This document shows positions 44,319-55,466 of a stretch of DNA of 64,000 bases, piece after piece. The stretch is from Cryoendolithus antarcticus. Its lineage: Eukaryota; Ascomycota; Dothideomycetes; Cladosporiales; Cladosporiaceae. Numbering within the stretch: the first letter of the stretch is position 1; the number at the start of each line of letters is the position of its first letter. The notes beneath the pieces are model-generated. The model was not told where the DNA came from. It made no database searches and saw only the letters and a program-made list of their open reading frames with translations. The DNA lies in contig NAJO01000087.1 in the NCBI GenBank assembly GCA_002077065.1, forward strand, positions 1-64,000. The letters run 5' to 3'. Made by a program: the position numbers and the translations under genes.

Positions 44319-45767
44319 TCAGACACGGTGTGAGCGACAATCATTGCACAATTCCAGATGACAATGGCGGCACTGGAGGATGAACTTCCTATGCGTGTCA
44401 TTGCACCAATCGCAGCGGAATCGCATCCGGTCGGTGATCTTCTGGAACTTGCCGGGGTGTTCACATTCATCGGTGTCGCGAAGCTGATTTTGGATCTGGA
44501 CGACGCGGCGTTGACGTTCGACAGGCGCGATATCGGGCGCAGCAATTCGGGCGACAATTTGTTCCGCGCGCTGGACAAGATTTTCCTCGTGCCATACTTC
44601 GCAGCGACATTGTTTCCATTCAATGCCACACTGATAGCAGAACTGTGCTCCACAGCGGCAGCTTTATCAGAGTTAGTGTGCAGTATGCAGTGTGGAGTTT
44701 CAAAGGACGGACTTGCCTCATGTGATTGCAACCCCACTCGATGGCTACCAATGCGCGACAAGAAAAGCATCGCTGCCAGTTATTCTCATTTCCCAGAGCC
44801 AGTGTTACTTGTAGAGCAAGGTCTGCGGGACAGTCTCCCTCGTGGGCAGTATTCTTGCAGATGACACACGTGCCTACTCTGCATTGAGAACAGGTCGCAG
44901 TGTCAGCCACGATATGTTTTGGGGAAACGAACTGGCCGCATGTCGCACTGCTGCAGTAAGTTTTGTCCCGCGTCGCCGCCTCTTCTTCCGCGCACTGGTA
45001 AGCCTCGTACTCCTGCTCGTTCAGCACTGTGGCGACAACACTTTGCGGGACTGGATGGCGACAGCATCGAGCAGGAAGCAGCGTGAGATCGTGGTCACGA
45101 ACTGGGCGCATGACGAAATCCTTGAGACAACCTCCGCAGTATCGGTCTCCACAAAGCAGCTCTGACGTCTCGGTGAAGCGGAATTGCTCTATGCAGGCCG
45201 AGCATTGGAAAGACTTGCCCGCGAGCTTTTCGAGAGTCTCGACTTGACCCTTGACATATCCGGACGGCCCAGCGTCGACTGGCTCCTCGTCTTGAATGTC
45301 TAAACGTCTGAGTGCATCATCCAGTATGGCAGCCTCGTGGCCGACTTCAGCATAAGGTGGCGCAGCCTCGGTATCCGGCTCTCTGTTGCTCGTCTGGAAA
45401 GCGAGCTGACGATCCTCGCGAGCTGCTCTCTCCGCTTCTATCAACTCGGCGATGAAAGGAGCATCGGAACTGACGGCGTTGGCGATGCTGCGGGCTAGCT
45501 CGAAGTCTTGTATGAACTGCAAACGAAATTGCAAATACGTACGGAATTCATCGTAAGCGACTTCTGGGTCGGGTATATTCGAAGACGAACACTTCCCTTT
45601 CTTCTCTTCGTCGTAGAGACGGAGATAACGAAGTTGGAGATTGGCGGCATCGACCTCATCTTCTAGTTGTCACGGCTGCATGTCCATAAATCGAGCCAGG
45701 TTTCCTTTGGACAGAATTTAGTACGGGTATCCTCGGTATGTCGGCTTTCTTTGTTAGGGCATTCCAT
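44319..45767 (-). CDS. RBR-type E3 ubiquitin ligase
   Basis: Main exons are 44717-45662 and 44319-44661; a first exon 45725-45767 is tentative. Joined length is about 443 residues. RING1 begins at CSACIEQF (about 168) with further Cys/His pairs in CGDRYCGGC; the IBR follows with YCSSATCGQF and CSQC-VGTC-VICK; RING2 has CFSCRALVAIEWGCNHM. The join across 44662-44716 restores HM-S-CRCGAQFCYQCG, giving the catalytic Cys and remaining zinc ligands of RING2. That intron begins with GC rather than GT. A C-terminal Cys-rich segment ends CRHCHLELCNDC. RBR ligases carry ubiquitin on the RING2 Cys before transfer; substrate here is unknown. The start exon is weakly supported because no in-frame ATG exists in the main exon before conserved sequence. 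Confidence 0.85.
44662..44716 (-). other. GC-AG intron in the RBR ligase gene
   Basis: Donor AG|gcaagt matches the strong consensus of the minor GC-AG class, acceptor is ataaag|C. Length 55 nt, phase 2. No GT donor nearby keeps the frame and the RING2 zinc ligands together. Confidence 0.75.
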
Positions 45768-46339
45768 CAGACTAGTGTTACGAGCGTTGGCAAGGCAAGC
45801 AATGGAGACGAGCGTAGCAAACGAGGAATACTAATGGTAACGATTCGGAGAAACGGGCAAAGAAGTTCAAGAAACGCACATCGAGAAGCTCCCAGAGGGT
45901 CGGCTCGTCCACAGACCGTAACGTTCGTCTATGGAAGCTGTGCTGAGATCCGACTTTGGTATGGGAGCCTAATGTTTTCACCACGCAACTCAATGAAACA
46001 TGAGATGAACTTTTGGAGAAGCGGATTGCACATTGGCAATAGTCATAGCTTAAGTGTGGCAAATATTCATGAAGTCCAAACCCTGATGCTCTCTTTCTGC
46101 ATTGAGATCACTACGCGCATCTTTACAGCTGCCTCCATAAGACAGTGTGCATTTTCAACGTATCATTGGTCGGACCTTGTGAGCATGTTTTTGCGACGCC
46201 GAATGCACGCAAATTTCTTTCAATTGACTCTAAAGGGAGACGACCTTGGCAGATGTCCCCATCCACATCGCTTCCTACTGCTCGAGTGCCATAGATATTT
46301 AGTTTACTCCCGATCCCTGTACAAGCTATTAATCACGGC
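45768..46339. other. RBR upstream region, no supported gene
   Basis: A plus-strand frame of 201 codons (45738-46343) overlaps the tentative first RBR exon on the other strand, has no motif and is probably chance. Confidence 0.4.
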
Positions 46340-46755
46340 GTAAGCTTCAACGCTACCCTAAGTTTATCTTTATACTAGTAGCCCCGCTCCTCCTTTATCC
46401 TTCTATCTTCTCCTATCAAATTACGACTTTAAACACGTCGAGACATTTACCTACTACAACTAACTCGCTCTTATTAGAAGAACGATATATACTAAAGTAG
46501 GTAAGATAGCATCTTTGGTACGACTCAAGTTACACTAACCTATCTAGTACCATGTCGTAGTATTTTGTATATTTGTTAATAAAACTAAGGCTAGTAAAGC
46601 GAAGCAACTTCTAAAGGAGTTCTTAGAGGAGTATCCTACCCCGGCCGGCCTCTAAGGCGTGAATCCGACTTCTATCGTCCGCAAATATTTTAAGTACCTC
46701 GGACTATTCCGTAGAGCCGACTAGCTAGTAAGAATGGGCAATTAGCTCGTAATCG
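46340..46755. repeat. RIPed repeat fragment
   Basis: TpA-rich, CpA-poor sequence with stops in all frames, similar in texture to the block at 1375-4850, abuts the LTR copy that starts at 46762. The source element cannot be named. Confidence 0.6.
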
Positions 46756-46761
46756 ACCCTC

Positions 46762-47193
46762 TGTTACGATTCACGAAGGCTGTCTCAGCCTGAGGTCCCG
46801 CGATTGGCTCACAGGGGCCTAGCGACGGATCACAGCCGCCAGGATCACGTAACCCAGGTAGATCAGACTCCAATTGAGCCAGCTGGATCAGACTCAGACT
46901 GATCCTGATCTCCAAGGATCAAACTCACACTGATCACGCCTGATCATGGACGAATCTCATAGGTATATAGCGAGCGAGAGTGCCTTCTGCATCTCTCGTG
47001 TTCAACTCATTGTTCATAGTGATTCCTTGGAATACAGACTCCATACACTGAACCATTGATTGCTCATCCTTCGCCCAATACCTGACGACGCTTCTAGCTC
47101 TGCCATTCCCTCAAGCATAACTCGCGGCTACCTGTCTCCTTCGGAGATCCTGTCACGTGCGATCCATTGTCACTCACGACACAGGTCGTAACA
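46762..47193 (+). repeat. solo LTR
   Basis: 432 bp bounded by tgttacga and tcgtaaca, an 8-bp inverted repeat with TG...CA ends as in LTRs. A TATA-like ataggtatatagcgagcgag lies in the middle. The downstream half is shared with 8560-8860 and 2200-2412. No internal region or second LTR is adjacent, hence a solo LTR. I do not see a matching target-site duplication: ccctc precedes it and tctgc follows. Confidence 0.8.
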
Positions 47194-47527
47194 TCTGCGA
47201 GCTCCCTTCGAGATTGGTCTGGATACTGCGCATGCTGAGCTCGTAAGGCTAGCTTCTGATCGACCTGGAAAGCTGTTCGTTTTGGGGGCATCCTATTAAG
47301 TCAGTTCACGATATAGCAATACTTCACCAAGGGGTGGAGGAAAAATAATAATATATCGTGATAGCGCGAATATTGCTAATTTGGCTGTGTCCCGAGATCG
47401 GAACAGCCGAAGCAATTGTAATAACGCGATTATTGCTATGTCGGAGCTTATTATAACGAGAGTCTACTGTATTATTCGTCTTGTTCACCTTCCTTGTAGT
47501 CATCTCAATACCTCTACAACCATTGAC

Positions 47528-49761
47528 ATGGCTTCAGATACCATATCTACGCTCATAGACGAACCCGATAACCTCACGGAGCTGCACCAGGTCTCAGGGT
47601 TACCGACTACACACGCCTCACGACACACCAAGACTGGCTTCCTCGTGCAAGACGACCTCCTTCCAAAGTACACACCAACACCGCTCATAAAGCGACCTAA
47701 AAGCAGCTGGGTATGGAAGCATAAGCAGACTAGCAAGGTACACGGTGAAGCGATCACTATGAAGAGTACGAATGAGGATCTTCGGCTCTGTAAAGCCTGC
47801 TACAATTCCACGCCAAAGAAGCTCTTCATAAGCCCTGCGAGACCAATAACTACAGCACAAAGGCATATGAGCACAGTACATGGTTACACCCTCGATGGCC
47901 TTCTTCTCTCGCCAAAGCGTAAGCGAGGGTCTGAGCAAAGTGACCTCCGCAGCTTCAAGATGATCAAAGCACAGGTCGATGCACAAGCGACAGTACTTGA
48001 TCGAGATGACTGGCAATTCACGTACCTACAATGGATCGTTACAGATGATGTCTCACTTCGCCGTGCAGTCTGTGAACAACATCGACGACTGCTTGCCTAC
48101 CGCAATTCTATTTTTACTCCACTGTTTCCAACGAGCCATAATACCGTGCGAAGCTGGCTGCTTATGCCTACCATCAGAGCAAGACTGCGGTGAAGCAAGA
48201 CCTCTCACAAGCACGCAGTCGAATCACCCTCAGTTTTGACGCATGGAAAAGCGACAACGAGGTCGACTACCTTGGTGTGATTGCTCACTACATTAACAGA
48301 GACTTCCACCGCAAATCAGTCCTTCTCGCCCTCCGCAATACTTACGGAAATCATACTGGCCGTAAGATGAAACACCACCTCATCGACATCTGTAAAGAGT
48401 ATAGGATCAGCACTAAGATAACCTACTTCATGGCCGACAACGCGAGCAACAATGATATAGCGATTGAGTATCTCTCCGAGCATATCGATATTCAACCACA
48501 GAAGCAACGCCTCGGCTGTACAGCTCATTCGATCAACCTTGTAGCTACAGCTATGCTCTTTGGTGTCGACAATGAGTGTATCAATCAGGTTCTCCGTGAA
48601 CCACTCGACGAGGACGACTTCGATGATACTACACCGCAGTTTGAAGAGATTATACGTAGCTCTCTGGTCGACGAGCAGGTGAAGCTAGCTACATGGCGAA
48701 AGAAGGGCCCTATCGGCAAACTACACAACCTTGTAGTACACGCGAGAGCATCGCCTTCGAGATGTAAGATCTTTATCTCGAAGCAGCGCGAGGCTACAGA
48801 TAATACCCGTAGACTCTTTGAGCTTGTTACTGATGGTGGTATTCGATGAAACAGCACACACGACATAATAGAGCGTGCTATCAAGCTCAAGGATCCTATT
48901 GAGCTCTATCAGCAGCACTTCCGTGATAATGCAGATGCTTCTACGTAGGATGACTGCCTTACTAACGACGATTGGCATGAGCTGAAGCTTCTACTCGACC
49001 TGCTCGCTCCGCTCAAGCGACAATCGCTACTTGTGCAGCATAATCGCTTAGGCCATAGCACGTTCCATGAAGCCTTAAGTACTCTTGATCTTCTCATGAC
49101 GAAGCTTAAGGACTTCCGTAGGTAGCACGAATACGCACCAAACACCCAAATCAAGGCTGCTATCTACCTAGGGTGGAAGAAGCTAAACAAGTACTACCAA
49201 CTTAGCGATTGGACTCCAGCCTACTGCGTGGCGATTATGCTACATCCTCACTACAAGGTTGACTGGTTTCAAAAGCACTGGGGCGACCACCATACGGAGT
49301 GGATCAACGAAGCCAAGTTGGTTGCGTAGCAGTGCTATGCTGGGTACGAGATACGCCATCAAGATCTGATCTCGGAGCCTATTGTCGACAGCGAGGTCGT
49401 AGATCTTACCGAATTTGAACGCTATAACCTCATCACCGACGATGCTGCACTTCTCAGTGAACTGGAACGATACCTTCGAGAGCCACAAGCAACACCACGT
49501 GTTAACGTGCTTGAGTAGTGGCAGCACACCCACCTACGGTATCCAATCCTTAGCCTTATGGCATTCGACCATCTTGCTGCACCAGCAAGCAGTGCAGACT
49601 GCGAGCGTGTGTTCAGTTTTGCAGGCAACGTTATCAACGAGGAGCGCTGGCAAACACTCCACGACCTTGCAGAGGCGGTGCAATGCATGAAGAGCTGGCT
49701 ACTACAAGGTCTAATGAGAAGGGGCGGTAGTGAGGCACAAGAGATGGAGCTGAATGGCTGA
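47528..49761 (+). pseudogene. hAT-family transposase, inactivated
   Basis: From ATG at 47528 the frame carries a BED-type zinc finger (LCKACYN ... QRHMSTVHGY). Near 48162 one base is missing; after the shift the text resumes with the transposase core ITLSFDAWKSDNEVDYLGV and MADNASNNDIAIEYL, and ends with the hAT dimerisation motif PASSADCERVFSFAGN. Five in-frame stops interrupt the core: 48847-48849, 48946-48948, 49123-49125, 49327-49329 and 49516-49518, all TGA or TAG and most explained by a single G-to-A change in TGG, as expected from RIP. An upstream ATG at 47438 is also in frame. The element cannot make transposase. Confidence 0.9.
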
Positions 49762-49784
49762 TTAATACTACTACGAGATGAACA

Positions 49785-49895
49785 AAAGGAGCGGAACGAG
49801 CATACCACCATCTCAGATGATCGGAGCAAACGAGCAATCACTTCCATGAACGGAACGAGCCGTTAACCAATGCTCGCTCCGTTCGCTCCATGACC
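49785..49895. repeat. subterminal short repeats of the hAT element
   Basis: Variants of ggagcgaacgagc occur four times within about 100 bp downstream of the transposase (two plain copies, one related copy and one in reverse). Clustered short motifs near ends are typical of hAT elements, where transposase binds. The exact element end and an 8-bp target duplication are not resolved. Confidence 0.45.
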
Positions 49896-50789
49896 AGCCC
49901 GGGCGGGGTTAACGGCGTATCTGCATCGCTTGCAAACAATTACGCGGTATTTGGGCCGGTGTATGAATACCTCATTGGATGCGTCCATTGCCCGTATGTC
50001 CTGCTATGTAATGGTTGGTGTCCTATGTTGATGCATGAACGCGTCTACGCGGTAAAACGCGGCGGAAATTGTGCGCATGACTCAGTTCGCAATCCTATGG
50101 CTTTCGGAACACGAAATGACTTGTACGTATACACCGGATGTTGGCGCGTCGTGGGCTGGCGTACGAACACCTTGTTAGTTGTCTCTATGTTCCCGTTCTC
50201 CTACTATACATTGGTCACTGCTCTATTGGTTCTTGTATGAACGCATATACGCGCTGTTACGAAACTAACGCGCGGAAAGTTGGGCGCCGTTCCCCTCACT
50301 CCGCGCTGGGTTGGAACTTCGACCTCTCTTGCCTTGACTTGTAACGTTATATTGACGCTGATAATGGTGACGTGTACTGCTGAAACTGCGGCGATTTAAT
50401 CGCAATGCTCTACGTTACTTTCTGCTACAACATGGAACCAAACCGTGCACGGGAACCCATTTAGATTATACCATTCGGACTGACCCTTCTTGAACCCTAA
50501 CCCTAAATATCTTGTGTGGGGTCGCCATTCAGACTACAGTACCATATCATACATATAATAAGTCCACAGACGCCGTTGGGGGCGAGTTACGCGAGCCGAG
50601 ACGCGTGCAACGACGTCGAGGGAGGAGCATCCAAGTCGGAGGGTTAGGGTTAGCGGGGCCCGCCGGACGGCGATTGGTAGATGAATGATAACGCATCGGT
50701 TTCTTTCGTTTATGAGTACTCAGCCGACACAATTCGACTCGCCACCCGTATTTCCTCGTGAGTGGTCAGTCGGGCTCCCTCCTACCGCA
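49896..50789. other. no supported gene; telomere-like motifs
   Basis: No motif-bearing frame. aaccctaaccctaaa at about 50493 and gagggttagggttag at about 50639 are short telomere-type repeats in opposite orientation, roughly 130 bp apart. Confidence 0.4.
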
Positions 50790-51790
50790 AGCGCAAATCA
50801 TGGACGCGGTCAGTCCAGTGCGCCCTTCCATTTAGATCGCTAAATTCAGGGTATAGAACATGCAATCCAGACCGCTCTAGCTCTTCCAACGTGGACACAC
50901 AAGATCGATTTTGATGGTATAATGTGCCTTAAGGAAAGTATTCTCCGTTATCATACCCCTTTCTACGGAGCCGAAGTAGGTATTCCATGTTAGGGACTTT
51001 ATCGGCCATTTTGTAACAACGCTCAACGAGCCACATGTCCCGCGCGAACTGCCCGCGAGGGAATTTTGTTGTGTCCACAACACATATTTTGACATCAGCT
51101 AAGGAGCATCTGCGCTTGTGACATCTCTAGATAGCGTATCAAATCACGAAGAGTAGTGAGCTGCTCCAAGACATAAGATTGTCGGAGTGATCTACTTCGC
51201 CAAAGTAGGGTTTCGTAAGGTGAGCAACGAGCCGTTAACACGCTTCCTTCCTTTCGAGTGATAGAAAATCCATTCTGCTGCTCGAGGGGCTATAGACGCT
51301 AGCTAACGAGGCCACTACAAAGTCGTTACTGGTGCCGGAACTTGCTAAGTCGAATGCCCGGAGAAGGTATTGCGGACTCTCCGCGAGCTCTTCTTCGAGG
51401 TGATCATTCGCTAATGACCAAAAAAGAGTCGGTCCGCCGAGGCATTTATGAAGTGCTTGCGACCAGAACATAATCCAAGCTCGATTGGTCTGTCTCTCAT
51501 ACTTTATCTTGTTATCGTACCTCTGCTGTTAACGAATGCGTTCAGATTCTGCATATCCTTCGTCGGTCTCTAGGCGAGCCTTATGATCGTTGTACGCTTC
51601 AGCTTCGAGATCTGGATCATAAGGCGAAGCGAGGGCTGCTTCATACAATGGATCAAAGTAGTTGTGAATGTGCAGATCACCGATTTCGCTAAAGTACAGG
51701 GCAATTCTACCGAACTCTCCGTCAACGAACCGAGCAGCTCCACGACGTGGAAGACCTCGTCGTAGATTATGCCATTCACATTATAGTGAC
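50790..51790 (-). pseudogene. decayed conserved fungal gene (function unknown)
   Basis: A continuous protein-like reading runs on the minus strand from about 51790 to 50790 but is broken by several stops and at least one frame change. Recognisable blocks in order are EFGRIALYFSEIGDLHIH, YDPDLEAEAYNDHKARLETD, RAWIMFWSQALHKCLGGP, YLLRAFDLASSGTSND, DNLMSWSSSLLFVI, VKICVVDTTKFPRGQFARD, then LYPEFSDLNG. The same blocks occur, in my recollection, in an uncharacterised family abundant in Dothideomycetes. The second half (SSG..., MSW...SLL, V-D-T) has the look of an ADP-ribosyltransferase-like or similar small enzyme fold, but I would not assign one. At least one stop is TAA before QQRYDNK. Confidence 0.6.
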
Positions 51791-51989
51791 TGAACGCGAT
51801 CGCCAGCGGCATTGGAGCCAAAGTGTCGCGAAAGACAGTAATAACAGCAGTAGCGTGGGCTGCAGATGAATTCAATGCTGATTCCCGCAAATAATGCGAT
51901 AATAAATATATAGGATCTTAGGTCGTAAGGAAGAATATTCTAATGCGGACAACGGGGGTGCGGATCAGCTGTAGCCTTCATCTCAACAC

Positions 51990-52343
51990 CGTAAATTTAC
52001 AACACAATGATACCATCAAACACATGCAATCTAGCTCAAATGAAGGCAACCTGTTTCTTGCAATAGTAGCTATCCAGTCAGGAATGGATTCATCAATGCG
52101 ACATGCTGCAGAAGGGCACAACATCCCTAAGAGCACACTAACTGAGAGATTGACTAGTGTAACTGCTAGAAGCTACTATGGACCAAGGAATACCCGGCTC
52201 TCAGCATGAAAAGGATGTGCTTATAAAGGACATTCCACAAATACATCAGCAAGGATTGAGTCCCACACTTTCCCTTATAGGTAAGAAAGCATCTATAACC
52301 TGTAAAGCAAGAGGAGATCCACTAGTTGAAGTCAAATAGTTAG
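51990..52343 (+). pseudogene. pogo/Fot1-type transposase N-terminal relic
   Basis: The frame reads SGMDSSMRHAAEGHNIPKST, the helix-turn-helix (psq) opening of pogo-like transposases, then breaks with TGA at about 52207; one base off, the text continues EKDVLIKDIPQIHQQGL, the start of the next conserved block, to a stop at 52341-52343. No CENP-B-type domain beyond this or DDE core follows. It is a different lineage from the intact transposase at 57801-59555. Confidence 0.65.
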
Positions 52344-53375
52344 ACACCCGCGTGAAGTGGACACCAGAATCAGCTCGGCGCCGTAAAACGACGACGAGCG
52401 TCGTGAAAACAGCCCCGATCTAGGCCAGTATAGTCTGCTCCTGGTGGCCGTCCAGGTTGACAGAGCCAATTGCAGCATGCGCGATATCATTCGCAGACCC
52501 AAAGTCGTCGCTCCGACTGAGTTTTCTGGGATGTGCGAGCTTGAAGGTGCAAAGGTGAAGGGTTGGTGCAACCGAATGTCGATGAACTGAGAAATGGCGC
52601 CATCATCCATGTGAGCATTTGCTCCTGATCTATTGCCTAGCCATTGAAATACTAAGTGAGGCTGACCAGAGCCTCGCATGTGTCCGTCATTCCGCCTGTC
52701 ATGGTAATTGGAATGATGTACAACGCGTTTCAGGTAAGGCAGCCTTTCCGTTACCGATGGCGGAGGGGTAATGGATAATAAGGTGAGGAATAGGGTGATG
52801 CAACCACGTTCCCTCCGGTTCTCGAGGGAATCATATCGAGGTGCGCAAGATCGAGGGATTATTCTAATGCCAGATCTAACTTAGGAATTCCCAGTTGACA
52901 AATTGCTTACAAATCAGTACCCTATGAAACTCTCGTTGCAAGCATTAATAAATGTTTGGATGCCAATCACCAATCTACATCTGCATTGAACTTGCATTAG
53001 CCAGATTCTGATTTGAAACAGGCTTGTGGGCAGCGTCCACGAACGCTGACAAGCATTGATCACGTGTTCATCCACGTGATTGAGGCATGAGTGTCTCCTG
53101 TACTTATTTAGGCTACACCCTCAACTTACGTGCGCAGACAATGCTTCAGAATTGTGTATCTGAATAATGCCCCATGTACGTACTTGTGATGTCACTAAAA
53201 CGGCGTATTTGGATCAGAGTATGCCGTTTGGAACTACCGCAAATATTTGTAGCGGCATGTCCTTACCCCTGGACGCGATATACACACAACGTAAGCAAGC
53301 TGTTGACCACATCATTTAAGTAGCAAGAAGTCAGCTAGATCGAGGAGCTCAGAACCTCCTCTAGCGAACATAGAT
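52344..53375. other. no supported gene
   Basis: A minus-strand frame at 52332-52679 begins with ATG but has no motif. A palindromic cacgtg...cacgtg pair is at about 53062-53083. Otherwise nothing recognised. Confidence 0.4.
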
Positions 53376-53633
53376 ATGCAGCTTTCGGACAAGACAAGAA
53401 CGGCCTTACTTGAGAAGCTACACGAGCCAGCGGACGGGAAGTTCTGGCGACAAATCGGCACGCCCGGTCTTCGAGGCTTTCTATTCGAATATTTGCCACA
53501 ACAAGCATGGAATTTGCAGTCCAAGCAGGGCCTTATTTCACTATACTGCAGTAACTGGGAATTTATAGTTGAGCAACATAAGCTTATGGTGGAAGCGGAG
53601 CCTTCTTCCAACGGGATCATCGACGCATTTTGA
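53376..53633 (+). CDS. small ORF, unrecognised
   Basis: 85 codons from ATG to TGA, with a composition like real protein (aromatic-rich GFLFEYLPQQAWNLQ, acidic end). No family is recognised. It may be a small gene or the exon of a decayed one; no splice partner was found. Confidence 0.3.
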   Translation: MQLSDKTRTALLEKLHEPADGKFWRQIGTPGLRGFLFEYLPQQAWNLQSKQGLISLYCSNWEFIVEQHKLMVEAEPSSNGIIDAF

Positions 53634-54290
53634 AGGCTATCTATTTTGCTATTTATTCCTACTTACTTCGCGATGCTGAGAACTCGCTCGGTCATTTCTG
53701 TAGCGGTAGATAGTGGGAAAGCTCCCTTACCTTGCATGCCTTGAATCATGGTATAGCTAAGATAGCAATGCTGTGACCTTTCTGACCAGCCCTACGGGTT
53801 TACTATTAGCGCTGATTTCACAGCCACAAGTCGATCAGCCACGGGTTATGCACAGCCTGCTTACAAATATTGAATCAGGCCGTAATTATGGTGCCTGGCG
53901 TCTAGCGCTAGCCGAATTCGTCATCGTTCTGGATGGCAAGTACCGATCGGCGTCGCAATCTTGCACGAATCATAGCCAAACAGTAGCCACAGGGCTGACA
54001 GTAATTCGCTATTTTGATAGCAAGACTCGGAGGCTTGAGCATAAATAGCCCATAACTAGAAGGACTGATGAGCACTCGATGGCGAAGCCAGAGTGGAGTT
54101 GTCTTGTAATGCTACCAAAAGAGAGTCCTCTACTAACCACGCGACGAGGAGGCAACACCGCCGTAAATTTTGTTTTAGACACTTCGCAAGGTTCTAAGGG
54201 TGACTTAGGAAGAGGACTAGCACGGATTAAAGAGTATACAGAAGTTTCCAAGATGTCGAGATGGCGCTGAAGACAAAGTACCATCAAAAT
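53634..54290. other. no supported gene
   Basis: Short motif-less frames only. Confidence 0.4.
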
Positions 54291-54337
54291 GGCTCGCCTC
54301 GGAGGGTGGCTCGCGACATAGGGATGGACGTTACATC
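54291..54337 (+). repeat. end fragment of the dispersed repeat
   Basis: ggagggtggctcgcgacata then gggatggacgttaca is the same terminal block as in the copy at 59687-60182. The body of the repeat is not recognisable upstream. Confidence 0.65.
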
Positions 54338-54758
54338 CGTCGGAACTCTCTCCGTAGTACAGACGCACAACAGGCCGATAGCTCCCTTACAAAAAGCTGC
54401 CTACAATTCCAAGCGCGATACTCTTCATGTTTTGTCTATACGTATGACCGAACGCGCTTTGTAAGCTAGCGGTTGCTTGCGACCTCAATGCTACGCTTCT
54501 AATAGCTCAGATGCTGATGTGATTACGGTAGCAAGAAGCGTCAAAACTCAACTCCATGATCTACGTTGAAAGCGACATTGCAAAAGCGCAACCGAACGAA
54601 CGCTCATTAGCAAGGCAGCCAACAGAGGCTTCATCCACCGATCTTGCTGTCACGTGGCTGTTCGGTCCCGTACAAGTGTGTAAGAGGTCCTAGAGATGCC
54701 GGAGACCGTCAACAGTACCGTGTAGACTAGACCAATCTTCCACTGACTGTCCACTCGC
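54338..54758. other. no supported gene
   Basis: Spacer with nothing recognised. Confidence 0.4.
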
Positions 54759-55466
54759 CTAGCATAGAACGTAGCATACAGACCCTCTGGCGGTGAAACG
54801 GGCGCTGTCGTGGTTTCCCCTATAGCTACATCCTAATTCGTCAAAAACCTTCGCCATTGGTTTGATATCTTGCGTAGACAAAGGCCAACTGATGTTGTGT
54901 AATTTTCTTGCCAACATAACAGGATGGATCAGATATCCCGATCGTGGCGTGCAAGTATATGTAACATTGATCGCTGTTCGGCGCAAGATGAGGCCAAGAT
55001 CCCTGGTCTGACTCTTCTGATTATTATATGAGCCATGTACTTCCGTGTTGTCACTATCCTCCGAGACGCGTTCCGATGAGCACATGCAATGTTGACCAAG
55101 ACGTGCCATATTCTCCGATCGGAATTTAGGGAAGAGCAATAGGTCATCCGTAGATCTTCTGGTGCAGGTTCTCAAGTTGGCCTTACTCCTATCTTTATTT
55201 TCGATGTGGGCGTCCGAACGGAAATACAAGTCTTCGAACGCGATGCAGTGCTTGGCTTCGCTCTCGATCTGTCAAGACCATGACAAATCAGTCGCAAACA
55301 TGATGACGGATGTGATGCCTCCAAAGCGGAGACGTGGCGTCAGTATCACGAGAGTGCAATTGTGGAACATTTCATGAGCACAGCTGATTGTACAAGATCC
55401 ACTGCGCATCTTATGATCTCTGGGATGTAGTCCAAGCATGTCCGCACCCATCATCGGACTCGCCAC
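54759..55466 (-). pseudogene. possible decayed gene, unrecognised
   Basis: Two open stretches, 55272-55466 and 54759-55229, are in the same frame and are separated by a single TGA near 55270. The text on both sides is protein-like (HEMFHNCTLVILTPRLRFGG; later GLILRRTAINVTY and HPVMLARKLHNISWPL). I do not recognise the family. One nonsense change in a formerly longer gene is a simple explanation; chance is possible. Confidence 0.3.

Noticed and set aside
45738..46343. 201-codon plus-strand frame starting with ATG
   Set aside because: No motif, composition unlike a conserved protein, and it overlaps the likely 5' end of the RBR ligase gene on the other strand.
52332..52679. 115-codon minus-strand frame with ATG
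   Set aside because: No recognisable domain, no conserved partner exon; probably chance.
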